Source: Pseudomonas putida
Lineage (GTDB): Bacteria > Pseudomonadota > Gammaproteobacteria > Pseudomonadales > Pseudomonadaceae
NCBI RefSeq assembly: GCF_005080685.1
Contig: NZ_CP039371.1
Coordinates: 3,410,001 to 3,474,000 of the forward strand
DNA length: 64,000 nucleotides
Direction of reading: 5' to 3'
In this document: one piece after another, positions 30,040 through 37,921 of the stretch
Layout: the number at the start of each line of letters is the position of its first letter
Numbering within the stretch: the stretch's first letter is position 1
Position numbers and translations under genes: made by a program
Notes under the pieces: generated by a model
The model's input: only the letters and a program-made list of their open reading frames with translations
Databases searched by the model: none
What the model was told of the DNA's origin: nothing

Positions 30040-30414
30040 ATGTACAACCCGCAACCCTCATTGCAGGCCGGGCCCGTCCCGGGCAAGGCGCCCACCGGAC
30101 CGGTCGCCAGCGGGGACGAACGCCTGGGCAACGAGCAGATCCGCGAGCTGCTGCGCAGCTTCGGCCTGCGCACCAGCCTGATCCGGCTCAAGGTGATCGA
30201 CGCCTTGCATCACGCCGACCGCAACGGGCGCAGCATTGGCGTGCGCGGCGTGCATGCGCAGTTGGAAAAGCTGGATATCCCGCTGTCGTTCCTGAGCGTG
30301 CGCGAGGTACTGAAACGGCTTTGCGCCGAAGGCGTCATCAGCTTGGGCAGCGACAAGTGCTACAGCCTCAACCCCGAGGCCCGTGCGGTCCTCGAGCAAT
30401 CGCTCCCGCGCTGA
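30040..30414 (+). CDS. Fur-like winged-helix protein without the metal/dimer domain
   Basis: Small 124-residue protein. After a ~30-residue flexible N terminus it has a winged helix like that of the Fur family: IRELLRSFGLRTSLIRLKVIDAL, then GVRGVHAQLEKLDIPLSFLSVREVLKRL and a wing ISLGSDKCYSLN. It ends there, lacking the C-terminal dimerization domain and the HxHxH and cysteine metal ligands. It may therefore not sense metal, or may do so through a partner. The ATG follows AAAGGAG. Fe/Zn-uptake-regulator-like is the best label; the role is unknown. Confidence 0.6.
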   Translation: MYNPQPSLQAGPVPGKAPTGPVASGDERLGNEQIRELLRSFGLRTSLIRLKVIDALHHADRNGRSIGVRGVHAQLEKLDIPLSFLSVREVLKRLCAEGVISLGSDKCYSLNPEARAVLEQSLPR

Positions 30415-30451
30415 ACGCTGCGGCCGGCCAGGGCTGGCCGGCCGGTATGGG

Positions 30452-30640
30452 TCAAGGCTTGACCTTGCGCCGCAGGATCCCGTTGATCACCACCACGACC
30501 ACGGCAATGGCGATGGCCAGCATCTGGAAGGTCTGCTCGCTGATGGTGCCCTGCTTTTGCAGGTGGGACAGGCCCAGCATCAGGCCCAGTACAACCAGGA
30601 TGATCAGCAGGGAGTATTTGAGGCGCTGTACGTGTGTCAT
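30452..30640 (-). CDS. Small two-helix membrane protein
   Basis: A 62-residue protein with two predicted membrane segments (residues ~9-25, LLIILVVLGLMLGL; ~39-54, MLAIAIAVVVVVINGIL) joined by a short polar loop, and a basic C terminus RRKVKP. The start follows GGAACCTTCG and is the only one available. I do not recognise a named family, but the hydrophobic pattern and coding bias support a real gene. It is convergent with the Fur-like gene, 37 bp apart. Confidence 0.65.
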   Translation of the reverse strand: MTHVQRLKYSLLIILVVLGLMLGLSHLQKQGTISEQTFQMLAIAIAVVVVVINGILRRKVKP

Positions 30641-31024
30641 CGAAGGTTCCTTGCAACATCTTAAGGCGAATGGCTCGCGATGAGCCGCGGCAATGATACA
30701 TCGCCTACCCCTGCCGCGCTGTACTTCCTCGTCACCCAGTAAATATTGCTGGGGGTGCCACCCATGATTACGTTCCCAACAACAGATAACGATAAACCAC
30801 GGGCTGTAGGCAATCGCTGACGCCCTTTCCTACGTCCTAGGACAGTCATACCTGCAATTCCTGCCCACCACGCCTACATTCCCTGCACCTCATGGCGCCT
30901 AGCTAGCAGGCTCTGCACTGCCTGAAAATCCCTCCATGTCAACGATCCCGTACTCCCGGCGATCATCGACCTGACACCACGGATGTTCAAGCATCGCACC
31001 CCATTTTCCCGGAGGGAGCCTCAC
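30641..31024. other. 384-bp stretch without a supported gene
   Basis: Lower GC than its surroundings and with irregular codon patterns in all frames. It must contain the promoters of the divergent small membrane protein gene and the Mor-like gene. A TCCTAGGA palindrome lies at about 30834-30841. Nothing else is recognised. Confidence 0.4.
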
Positions 31025-31393
31025 ATGGAATTGCCAGACCTGACCTGTATAGATACAACCCTGCTGCCACAGTCCCTGCAGGCGTTGATCGACTGCATCG
31101 GCATCGAACACGCCTATGCACTGACCTGCGCCTTCGGCGGCCGGCCCAAGTACATTCCCAAGCATCGCGCGCGCACCAAGCTTGCCGACGTCCTGCCGCC
31201 CGAGGCACTCGACGCGCTGATCAAGCGCTTCGCCGGCGTGGCACTCGAGATCCCCAAACCGGACCACTTCCTGCGCCGGCTGCGCAATCTGCAGATTCAA
31301 AAGGAAAGCGCCGATGGCCTGTCTCGCAGCCTGTTGGCGCACAAGTACGGGCTGAGCTTGCGCCAGATCGGCAATATTCGCCGGCAGATGTAG
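31025..31393 (+). CDS. Mor transcription activator family protein
   Basis: Protein of 122 residues resembling the Mor/C activators of Mu-like phages. The N-terminal part (LPPEALDALIKRFAG) fits the dimerization region. The C-terminal helix-turn-helix LLAHKYGLSLRQIGNIRRQM ends at the recognition helix, as in Mor. The start at 31025 follows a strong GGAGGGAG; the longer frame from 30983 lacks one. No phage genes surround it, so it is either a domesticated phage activator or a chromosomal regulator of unknown targets. Confidence 0.7.
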   Translation: MELPDLTCIDTTLLPQSLQALIDCIGIEHAYALTCAFGGRPKYIPKHRARTKLADVLPPEALDALIKRFAGVALEIPKPDHFLRRLRNLQIQKESADGLSRSLLAHKYGLSLRQIGNIRRQM

Positions 31394-31452
31394 GCTTTGC
31401 ACTTGACTGTAAATGGATTCGTCGCAGCAACCCACGGCAACCAGGCCACCCA

Positions 31453-32154
31453 TCAGTCTCGCGGAATGATACCGCTCAGCAGTAGATTACAAATATTGCT
31501 GCAGGTCTCTTCGAAAAAGCCTGGATCGCCAAGCGACTTGCCTGTCAGGGCCTCGATCTGCGTGCCGAAATCGGCGTAATGCTGGGTCGTGGCCCAGATG
31601 GTGAAGATCAAGTGATACGGATCGACCGGTGACAGCGCCCCGCGCTCGATCCAGCCCTCGATGACCTTCACCTTCAGATCGACCTTTTCCTTCAGTGGAT
31701 GCTGCAGCTGACCGAGCATCAGCGGCGCGCCCTGCATCACTTCCATGCAGAACAGCTTCGATTCGCTGCTGTGATCGCGCGAGACCGCGAGCTTTGCCCG
31801 GACGTACTCGCTGATGGCCTGCTCGGGCGACTTGTCGGCGGTGAAGTGCTCCAGCGGATCGACCCAGACATCCAGAATGCGCTGCAACACCGCCTTGTAG
31901 AGCTCGTCCTTGTTGCTGAAGTAGTAAAGCAGGTTGGTCTTGGACACATCGGCGAGCATGGCGATCTGGTCGAGGCTGGCACCGTGCACGCCAAACTGCG
32001 CGAAGAGCTTCAGCGCCGCCTCGAGAATGACGGTTCTCTTACCTTCGATCTGACGTGCCCGCCGCTTCTCTGCAGCGGTCGGTTCGCCCTTGGCAGCCAA
32101 TTCTCCCTTGCGCTTGGGCTTGGGTTCCTGCGCCTTACCGATCGTTCTGACCAT
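31453..32154 (-). CDS. rutR: TetR-family pyrimidine regulator RutR
   Basis: TetR-type repressor of 233 residues that releases DNA on binding uracil or thymine and controls pyrimidine use. The helix-turn-helix is VHGASLDQIAMLADVSKTNLLYYF (~56-80), preceded by a long basic N terminus (KPKRKGELAAKGEP). The C-terminal ligand domain includes TIWATTQHYADFGTQI, typical of RutR. GTG at 32157 and ATG at 32154 are adjacent; ATG is preferred. It is divergent from rutA, with a RutR-type palindrome in the gap. Confidence 0.93.
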   Translation of the reverse strand: MVRTIGKAQEPKPKRKGELAAKGEPTAAEKRRARQIEGKRTVILEAALKLFAQFGVHGASLDQIAMLADVSKTNLLYYFSNKDELYKAVLQRILDVWVDPLEHFTADKSPEQAISEYVRAKLAVSRDHSSESKLFCMEVMQGAPLMLGQLQHPLKEKVDLKVKVIEGWIERGALSPVDPYHLIFTIWATTQHYADFGTQIEALTGKSLGDPGFFEETCSNICNLLLSGIIPRD

Positions 32155-32304
32155 CACGCCGACAATTCCAATTGCAAAAGGACTCGTAGTCTACCCGCCA
32201 CACCGAGGGCTGCAAACCGACAACCCCTGGCATCACTGGCGTCGCCAGACGTGTTGAACGCCCCAGATTGGATCAGCCATGCACCATCCAAACACTCCGT
32301 ATCG

Positions 32305-32316
32305 GACCATTTGGTC
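32305..32316. promoter_or_regulatory. RutR operator between rutR and rutA
   Basis: The palindrome GACCA-TT-TGGTC matches the core of the E. coli RutR consensus TTGACCA-N2-TGGTCAA in all ten core positions. It lies about 65 bp upstream of the sigma-54 promoter for rutA and 150 bp upstream of rutR, so it can control both directions. Confidence 0.75.
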
Positions 32317-32371
32317 TGGTAAATACGCACTCACAAACATAGCCATTTGATAATTAAGTCTTTTTCAGAAC

Positions 32372-32387
32372 TGGCCCGCTGCTTGCT
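32372..32387 (+). promoter_or_regulatory. Sigma-54 promoter of the rut operon
   Basis: TGGCCCG-CTGC-TTGCT matches the -24/-12 consensus TGGCACG-N4-TTGCW with one mismatch (A to C) and exact spacing. It lies 57 bp before the rutA ATG. This fits the known nitrogen-limitation (NtrC) control of rut genes in enterobacteria. No NtrC binding site was confirmed by eye. Confidence 0.7.
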
Positions 32388-32443
32388 GAAGCCTCCCCCG
32401 TCCCCTGTTCGCAGGGCTACCCCGACGATGCGAGGCTCGACCG

Positions 32444-33523
32444 ATGGATATTGGAATCTTTACCCCAATTGGCAACAACGGCTGGCTGCTGTCCGAGAAT
32501 GCCCCCCAGTACATGCCGACTTTCGACCTGAACCGCCAGATCGTTCAACGCGCTGAACACTACGGTTTCGACTTCGCGCTCTCGATGATCAAGCTACGCG
32601 GCTTCGGTGGCAAAACCGAGTTCTGGGAACACAACCTGGAGTCGTTCACGCTGATGGCAGGCCTGGCCGCCGTCACCTCCCGGATTCAGCTGTTCGCAAC
32701 CGTCGCCACCCTGACCATCCCTCCCGCGATCGTCGCGCGCATGGCCTCGACCATCGACTCGATTTCCAATGGCCGCTTCGGGGTCAACCTGGTGACCGGC
32801 TGGCAGAAGCCCGAATACGAACAGATGGGTTTGTGGCCAGGTGACGCGTTCTTCGGCACCCGTTATCAGTACCTGGCCGAGTACGCCCAGGTGCTGCGCG
32901 AGCTGTGGGCAACAGGCACCAGTGATTTCAAGGGCGAGCATTTCAGCATGACCGATTGCCGCGTCAGCCCTCGCCCGCAAGCGGACATGAAGCTCATCTG
33001 CGCAGGCCAGAGCGAAGCCGGCATGGCGTTTTCCGCCCAATATGCCGACTACAACTTCTGCTTCGGCAAAGGCGTCAATACCCCCACCGCCTTCGCGCCA
33101 ACTGCCGACGCCCTGGTCAATGCCTGTGCCAAGACCGGCCGCACGGTCACTGCCTGCGTGCTGTTCATGATCATCGCCGCCGACACCGACGAAGCGGCAC
33201 ATGCCCGCTGGGAGCACATCAAGGCCGGGGCGGACCAGGAAGCGATCGCCTGGCTGGGGGAAAAAGGCGCCGCTGACAAGGGCAGCGACTCCAACCTGCG
33301 GCAGATGGCGAACCCGACTTCAGCGGTGAACATCAACATGGGGACGTTGGTAGGCTCGTATCAGCACGTTGCCAAGATGCTCGACGAGGTCGCCACCGTG
33401 CCGGGCGTTCAAGGTGTGATGCTGACATTCGACGACTTCGTGCAAGGCATCGAGGATTTCGGCACGCGCATCCAACCGCTCATGCGCAGCCGCCAGCACA
33501 TCGATGTCGCGGAGGTGGCGTGA
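32444..33523 (+). CDS. rutA: Pyrimidine monooxygenase RutA
   Basis: Flavin-dependent monooxygenase that opens the uracil ring between N3 and C4 to give a peroxy-ureidoacrylate; 359 residues, luciferase-like fold. The N terminus [22 protein letters not shown] and the motifs [16 protein letters not shown] and [16 protein letters not shown] are those of RutA. It starts the operon and its TGA overlaps the rutB ATG (TGATG). It needs the flavin reductase RutF for reduced FMN. Confidence 0.96.
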   Translation: MDIGIFTPIGNNGWLLSENAPQYMPTFDLNRQIVQRAEHYGFDFALSMIKLRGFGGKTEFWEHNLESFTLMAGLAAVTSRIQLFATVATLTIPPAIVARMASTIDSISNGRFGVNLVTGWQKPEYEQMGLWPGDAFFGTRYQYLAEYAQVLRELWATGTSDFKGEHFSMTDCRVSPRPQADMKLICAGQSEAGMAFSAQYADYNFCFGKGVNTPTAFAPTADALVNACAKTGRTVTACVLFMIIAADTDEAAHARWEHIKAGADQEAIAWLGEKGAADKGSDSNLRQMANPTSAVNINMGTLVGSYQHVAKMLDEVATVPGVQGVMLTFDDFVQGIEDFGTRIQPLMRSRQHIDVAEVA

Positions 33524-34245
33524 TGAAAGAAGTCTGCGCTTTCGATCCCAGCACCAGCAACGAACCGTCCCATGTTCTGGCGGCCCAGCCCGAAGCCTTG
33601 CGCCTGCGGGCCAGCGAGACGGCCCTGGTCGTCGTCGACATGCAGAACGCCTACGCCAGCAAAGGTGGTTACCTGGACCTGGCCGGTTTCGATGTGTCGC
33701 ATACACAGCCAGTCATCGCCGCGATCGCTTCGGCCATCGACACCGCGCGCGCCGCGGGCATCCAGGTGATTTTCTTCCAGAACGGCTGGGACGCCTCCTA
33801 CGTCGAGGCAGGCGGTCCAGGATCGCCGAACTGGCACAAGTCGAACGCCCTGAAGACCATGCGGCGCCAACCCGAACTCAGCGGAACGCTGCTCGCCAAG
33901 GGCGGCTGGGACTACGAACTGGTCGAGGCGCTGACACCGCAAGAGGGCGATATCGTCGTACCCAAGACCCGCTACAGCGGCTTCTTCAACTCGGTGTTCG
34001 ACAGCACGCTGCGCAGCCGCGGCATTCGCAACCTGGTGTTCACCGGCATCGCCACCAATGTCTGCGTCGAGTCCACGCTGCGCGACGGCTTCCACCTGGA
34101 GTACTTCGGCATCGTCCTCGCCGATGCCACGCACCAGGCAGGCCCTCCGATGGCGCAAGAAGCCGCGCTGTACAACATCCAGACCTTCTTTGGCTGGGTG
34201 TCGTCGCTCGACGCTTTCCGTGACGCCTTCACGCCTTCCCACTGA
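33523..34245 (+). CDS. rutB: Ureidoacrylate amidohydrolase RutB
   Basis: Isochorismatase-fold hydrolase, 240 residues, that releases carbamate and ammonia from the RutA product. The cysteine hydrolase triad is visible: Asp in [11 protein letters not shown], the Lys in [11 protein letters not shown], and the nucleophile Cys in [16 protein letters not shown]. The ATG at 33523 overlaps the rutA stop; a GTG one codon earlier is possible. Coupled translation with rutA is likely. Confidence 0.95.
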   Translation: MKEVCAFDPSTSNEPSHVLAAQPEALRLRASETALVVVDMQNAYASKGGYLDLAGFDVSHTQPVIAAIASAIDTARAAGIQVIFFQNGWDASYVEAGGPGSPNWHKSNALKTMRRQPELSGTLLAKGGWDYELVEALTPQEGDIVVPKTRYSGFFNSVFDSTLRSRGIRNLVFTGIATNVCVESTLRDGFHLEYFGIVLADATHQAGPPMAQEAALYNIQTFFGWVSSLDAFRDAFTPSH

Positions 34246-34260
34246 TCCGAGGAACAGACC

Positions 34261-34644
34261 ATGCCAAAAAAATGCATCGTGCCTGCAGGCACCCCTGCTC
34301 CAATCGCCCCCTTCGTTCCGGCGACGCTGGCCGACAACGTGCTCTACGTCTCCGGCACCCTGCCCTTCGATGAACACAACGACGTGGTTCACCCAGGCGA
34401 TGCCGCTGCGCAGACGCGCCATGTGCTCGAGACCATCAAGCGCGTCATCGAAACCGCTGGCGGCACGATGGACGATGTGACGTTCAACATGATCATGCTC
34501 AAGGACTGGAACGACTACCCGCACATCAATGCGATCTATGCCGAGTATTTCCCCGGGGAGAAGCCCGCCCGTTATTGCATCCAGGCAGGTCTGGTCAAAC
34601 CGCAAGCGCTCATCGAGATCGCCAGCATCGCCCATATCGGCTGA
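34261..34644 (+). CDS. rutC: RutC, Rid-family aminoacrylate deaminase
   Basis: RidA/YjgF-family protein of 127 residues that speeds conversion of 3-aminoacrylate (or its peracid) in pyrimidine breakdown. It begins [20 protein letters not shown] and has the family motifs [11 protein letters not shown] and [17 protein letters not shown], with the conserved Arg in [11 protein letters not shown]. It follows rutB after 15 bp with a GAGGAACAGACC site. Confidence 0.94.
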   Translation: MPKKCIVPAGTPAPIAPFVPATLADNVLYVSGTLPFDEHNDVVHPGDAAAQTRHVLETIKRVIETAGGTMDDVTFNMIMLKDWNDYPHINAIYAEYFPGEKPARYCIQAGLVKPQALIEIASIAHIG

Positions 34645-34671
34645 GCGTTTGCCAACCACCGGGAGCCATCC

Positions 34672-35475
34672 ATGCACTACGAATTTCACGGACGCCAGGA
34701 CGCCGATGCCCCCACACTGGTGCTTAGCGCTGGCCTGGGCGGCGTGGGCAGCTTCTTCGCCGCGGATATCGCCGTTCTCGGCCAGCATTATCGGGTATTG
34801 ACCTACGACCAGGCCGGCACTGGCAACAGCCCGGCCACGCTCGGGGAGCACTACAGCATTCGGGACATGGCCGAAGAACTGCACAGCCTGCTGCGAACGC
34901 TGCAGATCGAACGCTGCCAGTTCATGGGCCATGCCCTGGGCGGCCTGATCGGCCTGGAGCTGGCGTTGATCGCCCCGCAGCGCCTGACCAGCCTCACCCT
35001 GGTAAATGCCTGGGCCGAGCCCAACCCCCATTCACGGCGGTGCTTCGCGATTCGCAAGCACCTGCTCAATGACACAGGGCCCGCCGCCTACCTGCACGCC
35101 CAGGCCATCTTCCTCTACCCGGCGGACTGGATCGCGGCGAACAGCGACCGATTGGCGGCCATGGAAGCTGCTGCGCTGCAGCACTTCCCAACCACGCCGA
35201 ATCTGCTTCGGCGCATCCAGGCACTGGAGGCCTTCGATATCCGTACGCGATTGGGCGAGATCGATGTGCCCACCTTGGTCATCGCCAACCGCGACGACAT
35301 GCTGGTGCCTTGGCAACAATCGCAACGACTGGCCGAGGGCTTGAACAACGCCCGCTTCGAATTGCTCGAGTATGGCGGCCATGCCTCCAGCATCACCGAC
35401 CCAGAACCCTTCCATGCGATCACGCTCGACTTCTTCAAGCAATCACACGAGGCCCGCCATGAGCAACTTGCCTGA
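34672..35475 (+). CDS. rutD: RutD, alpha/beta hydrolase
   Basis: Alpha/beta hydrolase of 267 residues that helps convert aminoacrylate (possibly carbamate) to malonic semialdehyde. The nucleophile position in [11 protein letters not shown] is Ala, not Ser, in the G-x-S-x-G elbow (GHALGG); RutD of E. coli likewise has a non-canonical elbow in my recollection. The oxyanion region [12 protein letters not shown] and the C-terminal His in YGGHASSIT are present. It overlaps rutF by 17 bp. Confidence 0.92.
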   Translation: MHYEFHGRQDADAPTLVLSAGLGGVGSFFAADIAVLGQHYRVLTYDQAGTGNSPATLGEHYSIRDMAEELHSLLRTLQIERCQFMGHALGGLIGLELALIAPQRLTSLTLVNAWAEPNPHSRRCFAIRKHLLNDTGPAAYLHAQAIFLYPADWIAANSDRLAAMEAAALQHFPTTPNLLRRIQALEAFDIRTRLGEIDVPTLVIANRDDMLVPWQQSQRLAEGLNNARFELLEYGGHASSITDPEPFHAITLDFFKQSHEARHEQLA

Positions 35476-35977
35476 AATGCCGCTCCCGCTCGACCGCAAG
35501 ACCTTCCGCGATGCCATGGCCAACCTCGCCGCTGCCGTCAACGTGATCACCACGGACGGCGAGCATGGCAAGGCCGGGTTCACTGCCACGGCGGTGTGCA
35601 GCGTCACTGACAGCCCTCCCACCCTGCTGGTCTGCGTCAACCGCAACGCCTCTGTGTACGAAGCGTTCAAGGGTAACCAGACGGTCTGCGTGAACACACT
35701 GGGCAACGGGCAGCAGGCGCTGTCGAACGCCTTCGGCGGCAAGACCTCGCAAGCCGAGCGTTTTCAAGCCGGCAACTGGAGCACCGGGGTATCGGGGGCA
35801 CCGGTGCTGGAGCAGGCCAAGGTCTCGTTCGATTGCAAGGTCACCAGTACCGTGAGTGTCGGCACCCACGACATACTGTTCTGCGAGGTGCTGGATATCG
35901 TCCAGCATGTCGAAGCCGACGTACTGGTGTATTTCGACCGCCGCTACCACGCCCTCGGTCGCGCCATGACCCGCTAG
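35459..35977 (+). CDS. rutF: Flavin reductase RutF
   Basis: NADH:FMN reductase supplying reduced flavin to RutA, 172 residues, split-barrel flavin reductase fold. It shows [39 protein letters not shown] and YFDRRYHAL, typical of the family. The ATG at 35459 lies inside rutD after GAGGCCCGCC; the longer frame from 35372 is a rutD shadow. The operon continues directly from rutD to rutF: no rutE (malonic semialdehyde reductase) is present. Confidence 0.94.
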   Translation: MSNLPEMPLPLDRKTFRDAMANLAAAVNVITTDGEHGKAGFTATAVCSVTDSPPTLLVCVNRNASVYEAFKGNQTVCVNTLGNGQQALSNAFGGKTSQAERFQAGNWSTGVSGAPVLEQAKVSFDCKVTSTVSVGTHDILFCEVLDIVQHVEADVLVYFDRRYHALGRAMTR

Positions 35978-35988
35978 ACCCACCGCAA

Positions 35989-36220
35989 TGCAGAAAGGGC
36001 GGCCATGCCTTAATGCTGTTCACTTAAGCTCTACATTGCCGGCATTGGGGCCGCCTTGCGGCCCTTTCGCGACACAAGGCCGCTCCCACATTGTCCGTGC
36101 CTGCCCTGTAGATAGGGGCTTTCACGGTCATTGTGGGAGCGGCCTTGTGTCGCGAAAGGGCTGCGCAGCAGCCCCGGCATTCTTAAGTGAACAGCATTAG
36201 GCCATGCCTCCCTTTCTGCA
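35989..36220. terminator. Split hairpin between rutF and rutG, interrupted by a MITE-like insertion
   Basis: The 11-bp arms TGCAGAAAGGG (35989-35999) and CCCTTTCTGCA (36210-36220) would form a perfect hairpin with an 11-base loop if the 189-bp insertion and one copy of its 10-bp target duplication were removed. Lying between convergent rutF and rutG, it was probably their shared transcription end. There is no T-tract. Confidence 0.65.
36011..36199. mobile_element. MITE-like element, copy 1 (18-bp TIRs, 10-bp target duplication)
   Basis: 189-bp non-coding element bounded by perfect 18-bp terminal inverted repeats TAATGCTGTTCACTTAAG / CTTAAGTGAACAGCATTA. It is flanked by the direct repeat GGCCATGCCT (36001-36010 and 36200-36209), a probable target-site duplication. 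The inside is itself a long palindrome with REP-like arms (GACACAAGGCCGCTCCCACA and its complement). It has no transposase, so it would have been moved in trans by an IS with similar ends. A second copy is at 53969-54144. Confidence 0.8.
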
Positions 36221-36230
36221 GGCCCCATGA

Positions 36231-37556
36231 TTACTTGGCAGACGGGCTGAGCACTTCCTCGGATGCACCTTCCGGCCGGCGCCGCTTGATGTTCAACAGC
36301 ACATTCAAGATCAGCGCCGCAAAAGTCGCACTGCCCAAGCCATTGAGCGCGAAACTGCCAAAGTGCAGCGTGAAATCCCCCGTGCCCAGCACCAGCGGAA
36401 CCGCGGCGATCAGCAGATTGCGGTTATCACTGAAGTCGACCTTGTTCTCTACCCAGATCTTGGTACCTGCCACGGCGATCAGACCAAATACCACGATGGA
36501 AACACCGCCCATCACAGGTGTGGGTATCGCATGTACCAGCGCACCAAACTTGGGAGACAACCCGAGCAGGATGGCCATGAACCCCGCCACCACGAACAAG
36601 GCCGTGGAGTACACCCGGGTAGCCGCCATCACACCGATGTTCTCGGCATAGGTGGTGACACCGGTACCGCCCACGCCTGCACTGAGCATGGTGGCGACGC
36701 CGTCGCCGATGAAGGCACGGCCAAAATGCGGCTCCATGCTTTGCTTGCTGATCGACGATATGGCCTTGAGATGGCCGATATTCTCGGCCAGCAAAATGAT
36801 TACCACCGGCGCGATGAGCAACGCTGCACCCGGGGTGAATACCGGCGTGTGAAAGGTCGGCAAACCGAACCAGGCCGCTGCCTGCACTTTCGAGAAATCG
36901 ATCGGCGCGCCCAGGCCCAACCCGTTGGCCAGGACGAAGTAGATCGCCGTTGCCACCATCAACCCGGTCAGCAGCAGCATCCGCTGCATCAGGCCAGAGG
37001 TGAACACCGCGATGCACACCACGCAGGTGAAGGTGATCAGTTGAACCCAGACTTCAAAACCATTGGACGCCATGGTTTTCACCGGGATCGCAGCCAGGTT
37101 GAGGCCAATCACCGCGACGACCGTGCCCGTCACCACCGGCGGTGTCAGCTTCTCGATCCAGCCATAACCTATAGCTTGCACCAGCATCCCGACCAGCACG
37201 TAGACCAGGCCACAGACGATGATGCCACCCAAGGCTATGTCGATCTGCGGATTGGGCCCGACACCGGCATAGCCGGTGACCGCAGCCACGACCCCGACGA
37301 AGGCGAAACTCGAACCCAGGTAGCTGGGCACCTTGCCGCGCGTGATGATGAAGAAGACCAGCGTTCCCACGCCGCTCATCAGCACCGCTATATTGGGGTC
37401 GAAGCCCATCAGCATGGGAGCGAGCATGGTCGCGCCGAACATGGCGAACACATGCTGCATGCCCATGATCGTCGTCTGAGGCCAGGGGAGCCGTTCATTG
37501 GGGGCGATCACGCCCGACTGGTCAGCCTTTACACGCCACTCAAAAATAGTCTTCAT
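36231..37556 (-). CDS. rutG: Uracil/pyrimidine permease RutG
   Basis: Inner-membrane NCS2-family permease importing uracil or related pyrimidines, 441 residues with about 12-14 membrane helices. Motifs include QHVFAMFGATMLAPMLMGFDPN, VPSYLGSSFAFVG, the signature LLAENIGHLKAIS-type segment, and GVGGTGVTTYAENIGVMA, which carries the family QNNTG-equivalent region. The start MKTIFEWRVKADQ at 37556 gives the usual short cytoplasmic N terminus; an upstream in-frame ATG at 37604 is possible. It is convergent with rutABCDF rather than part of that operon, and may have its own RutR site. Confidence 0.93.
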   Translation of the reverse strand: MKTIFEWRVKADQSGVIAPNERLPWPQTTIMGMQHVFAMFGATMLAPMLMGFDPNIAVLMSGVGTLVFFIITRGKVPSYLGSSFAFVGVVAAVTGYAGVGPNPQIDIALGGIIVCGLVYVLVGMLVQAIGYGWIEKLTPPVVTGTVVAVIGLNLAAIPVKTMASNGFEVWVQLITFTCVVCIAVFTSGLMQRMLLLTGLMVATAIYFVLANGLGLGAPIDFSKVQAAAWFGLPTFHTPVFTPGAALLIAPVVIILLAENIGHLKAISSISKQSMEPHFGRAFIGDGVATMLSAGVGGTGVTTYAENIGVMAATRVYSTALFVVAGFMAILLGLSPKFGALVHAIPTPVMGGVSIVVFGLIAVAGTKIWVENKVDFSDNRNLLIAAVPLVLGTGDFTLHFGSFALNGLGSATFAALILNVLLNIKRRRPEGASEEVLSPSAK

Positions 37557-37787
37557 CGCGGTCACTGTCTCATAAAGGGTATGGGCAGCAGCTTGCAAGG
37601 CCATGGCATCGGCAAACCCTAGGGTTCGCGCACCTGGGCACTAGAGATATGTGGCTCGCCCCGTGCAGCGCCCAGGACGGCATCGCGGCGGCTCTCTACG
37701 CCACGACGCCTGGGTCATACACAGTTCATGCCAAAGAATTTTTGCGATACGAATCAGATAGATGGGAAAAGCGTGCGATGAAAATCG

Positions 37788-37799
37788 GATCAAATGGTC
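37788..37799. promoter_or_regulatory. Candidate second RutR operator, upstream of rutG
   Basis: GATCA-AA-TGGTC matches the RutR core GACCA-N2-TGGTC at 9 of 10 positions. It lies 232 bp upstream of the rutG start in the only intergenic region preceding that gene. The distance is long for a simple repressor, so the rutG promoter may be far upstream or the site may be fortuitous. Confidence 0.5.
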
Positions 37800-37856
37800 T
37801 ATTCCAGATCATTCGATCAGCCACTTGCGCCCAACGATGGGGCGTCGGCGCTCGCG

Positions 37857-37880
37857 GCCCGCCCCTTGAACGGGGCGGGC
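37857..37880 (-). terminator. Hairpin downstream of tamB
   Basis: A 9-bp GC-only stem (GCCCGCCCC / GGGGCGGGC) with a 6-base loop lies 41 bp past the tamB stop. No T-tract follows, so it is a weak or factor-dependent terminator at best. Confidence 0.5.
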
Positions 37881-37921
37881 TGCAAAGCGAGCGACGAAAG
37901 GGAAAGCCCTCGTGAAGGGGC

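Larger units (their letters stand above)
37557..37921. other. 365-bp gap between rutG and tamB
   Basis: No supported gene. It holds the rutG promoter region, one RutR-like palindrome (37788-37799), and a GC-rich hairpin (37857-37880) just beyond the tamB stop. A short frame (37649-37915) lacks a ribosome binding site and coding bias. Confidence 0.5.

Noticed and set aside
31046-31057. TGTATAGATACA as a LexA1 box
   Set aside because: Lacks the CTGT...ACAG outer bases and lies inside the Mor-like coding region; kept only as a possible autoregulatory palindrome.
33409-35031. 540-codon open frame on the minus strand
   Set aside because: Antisense to rutA-rutD, all of which carry clear motifs.
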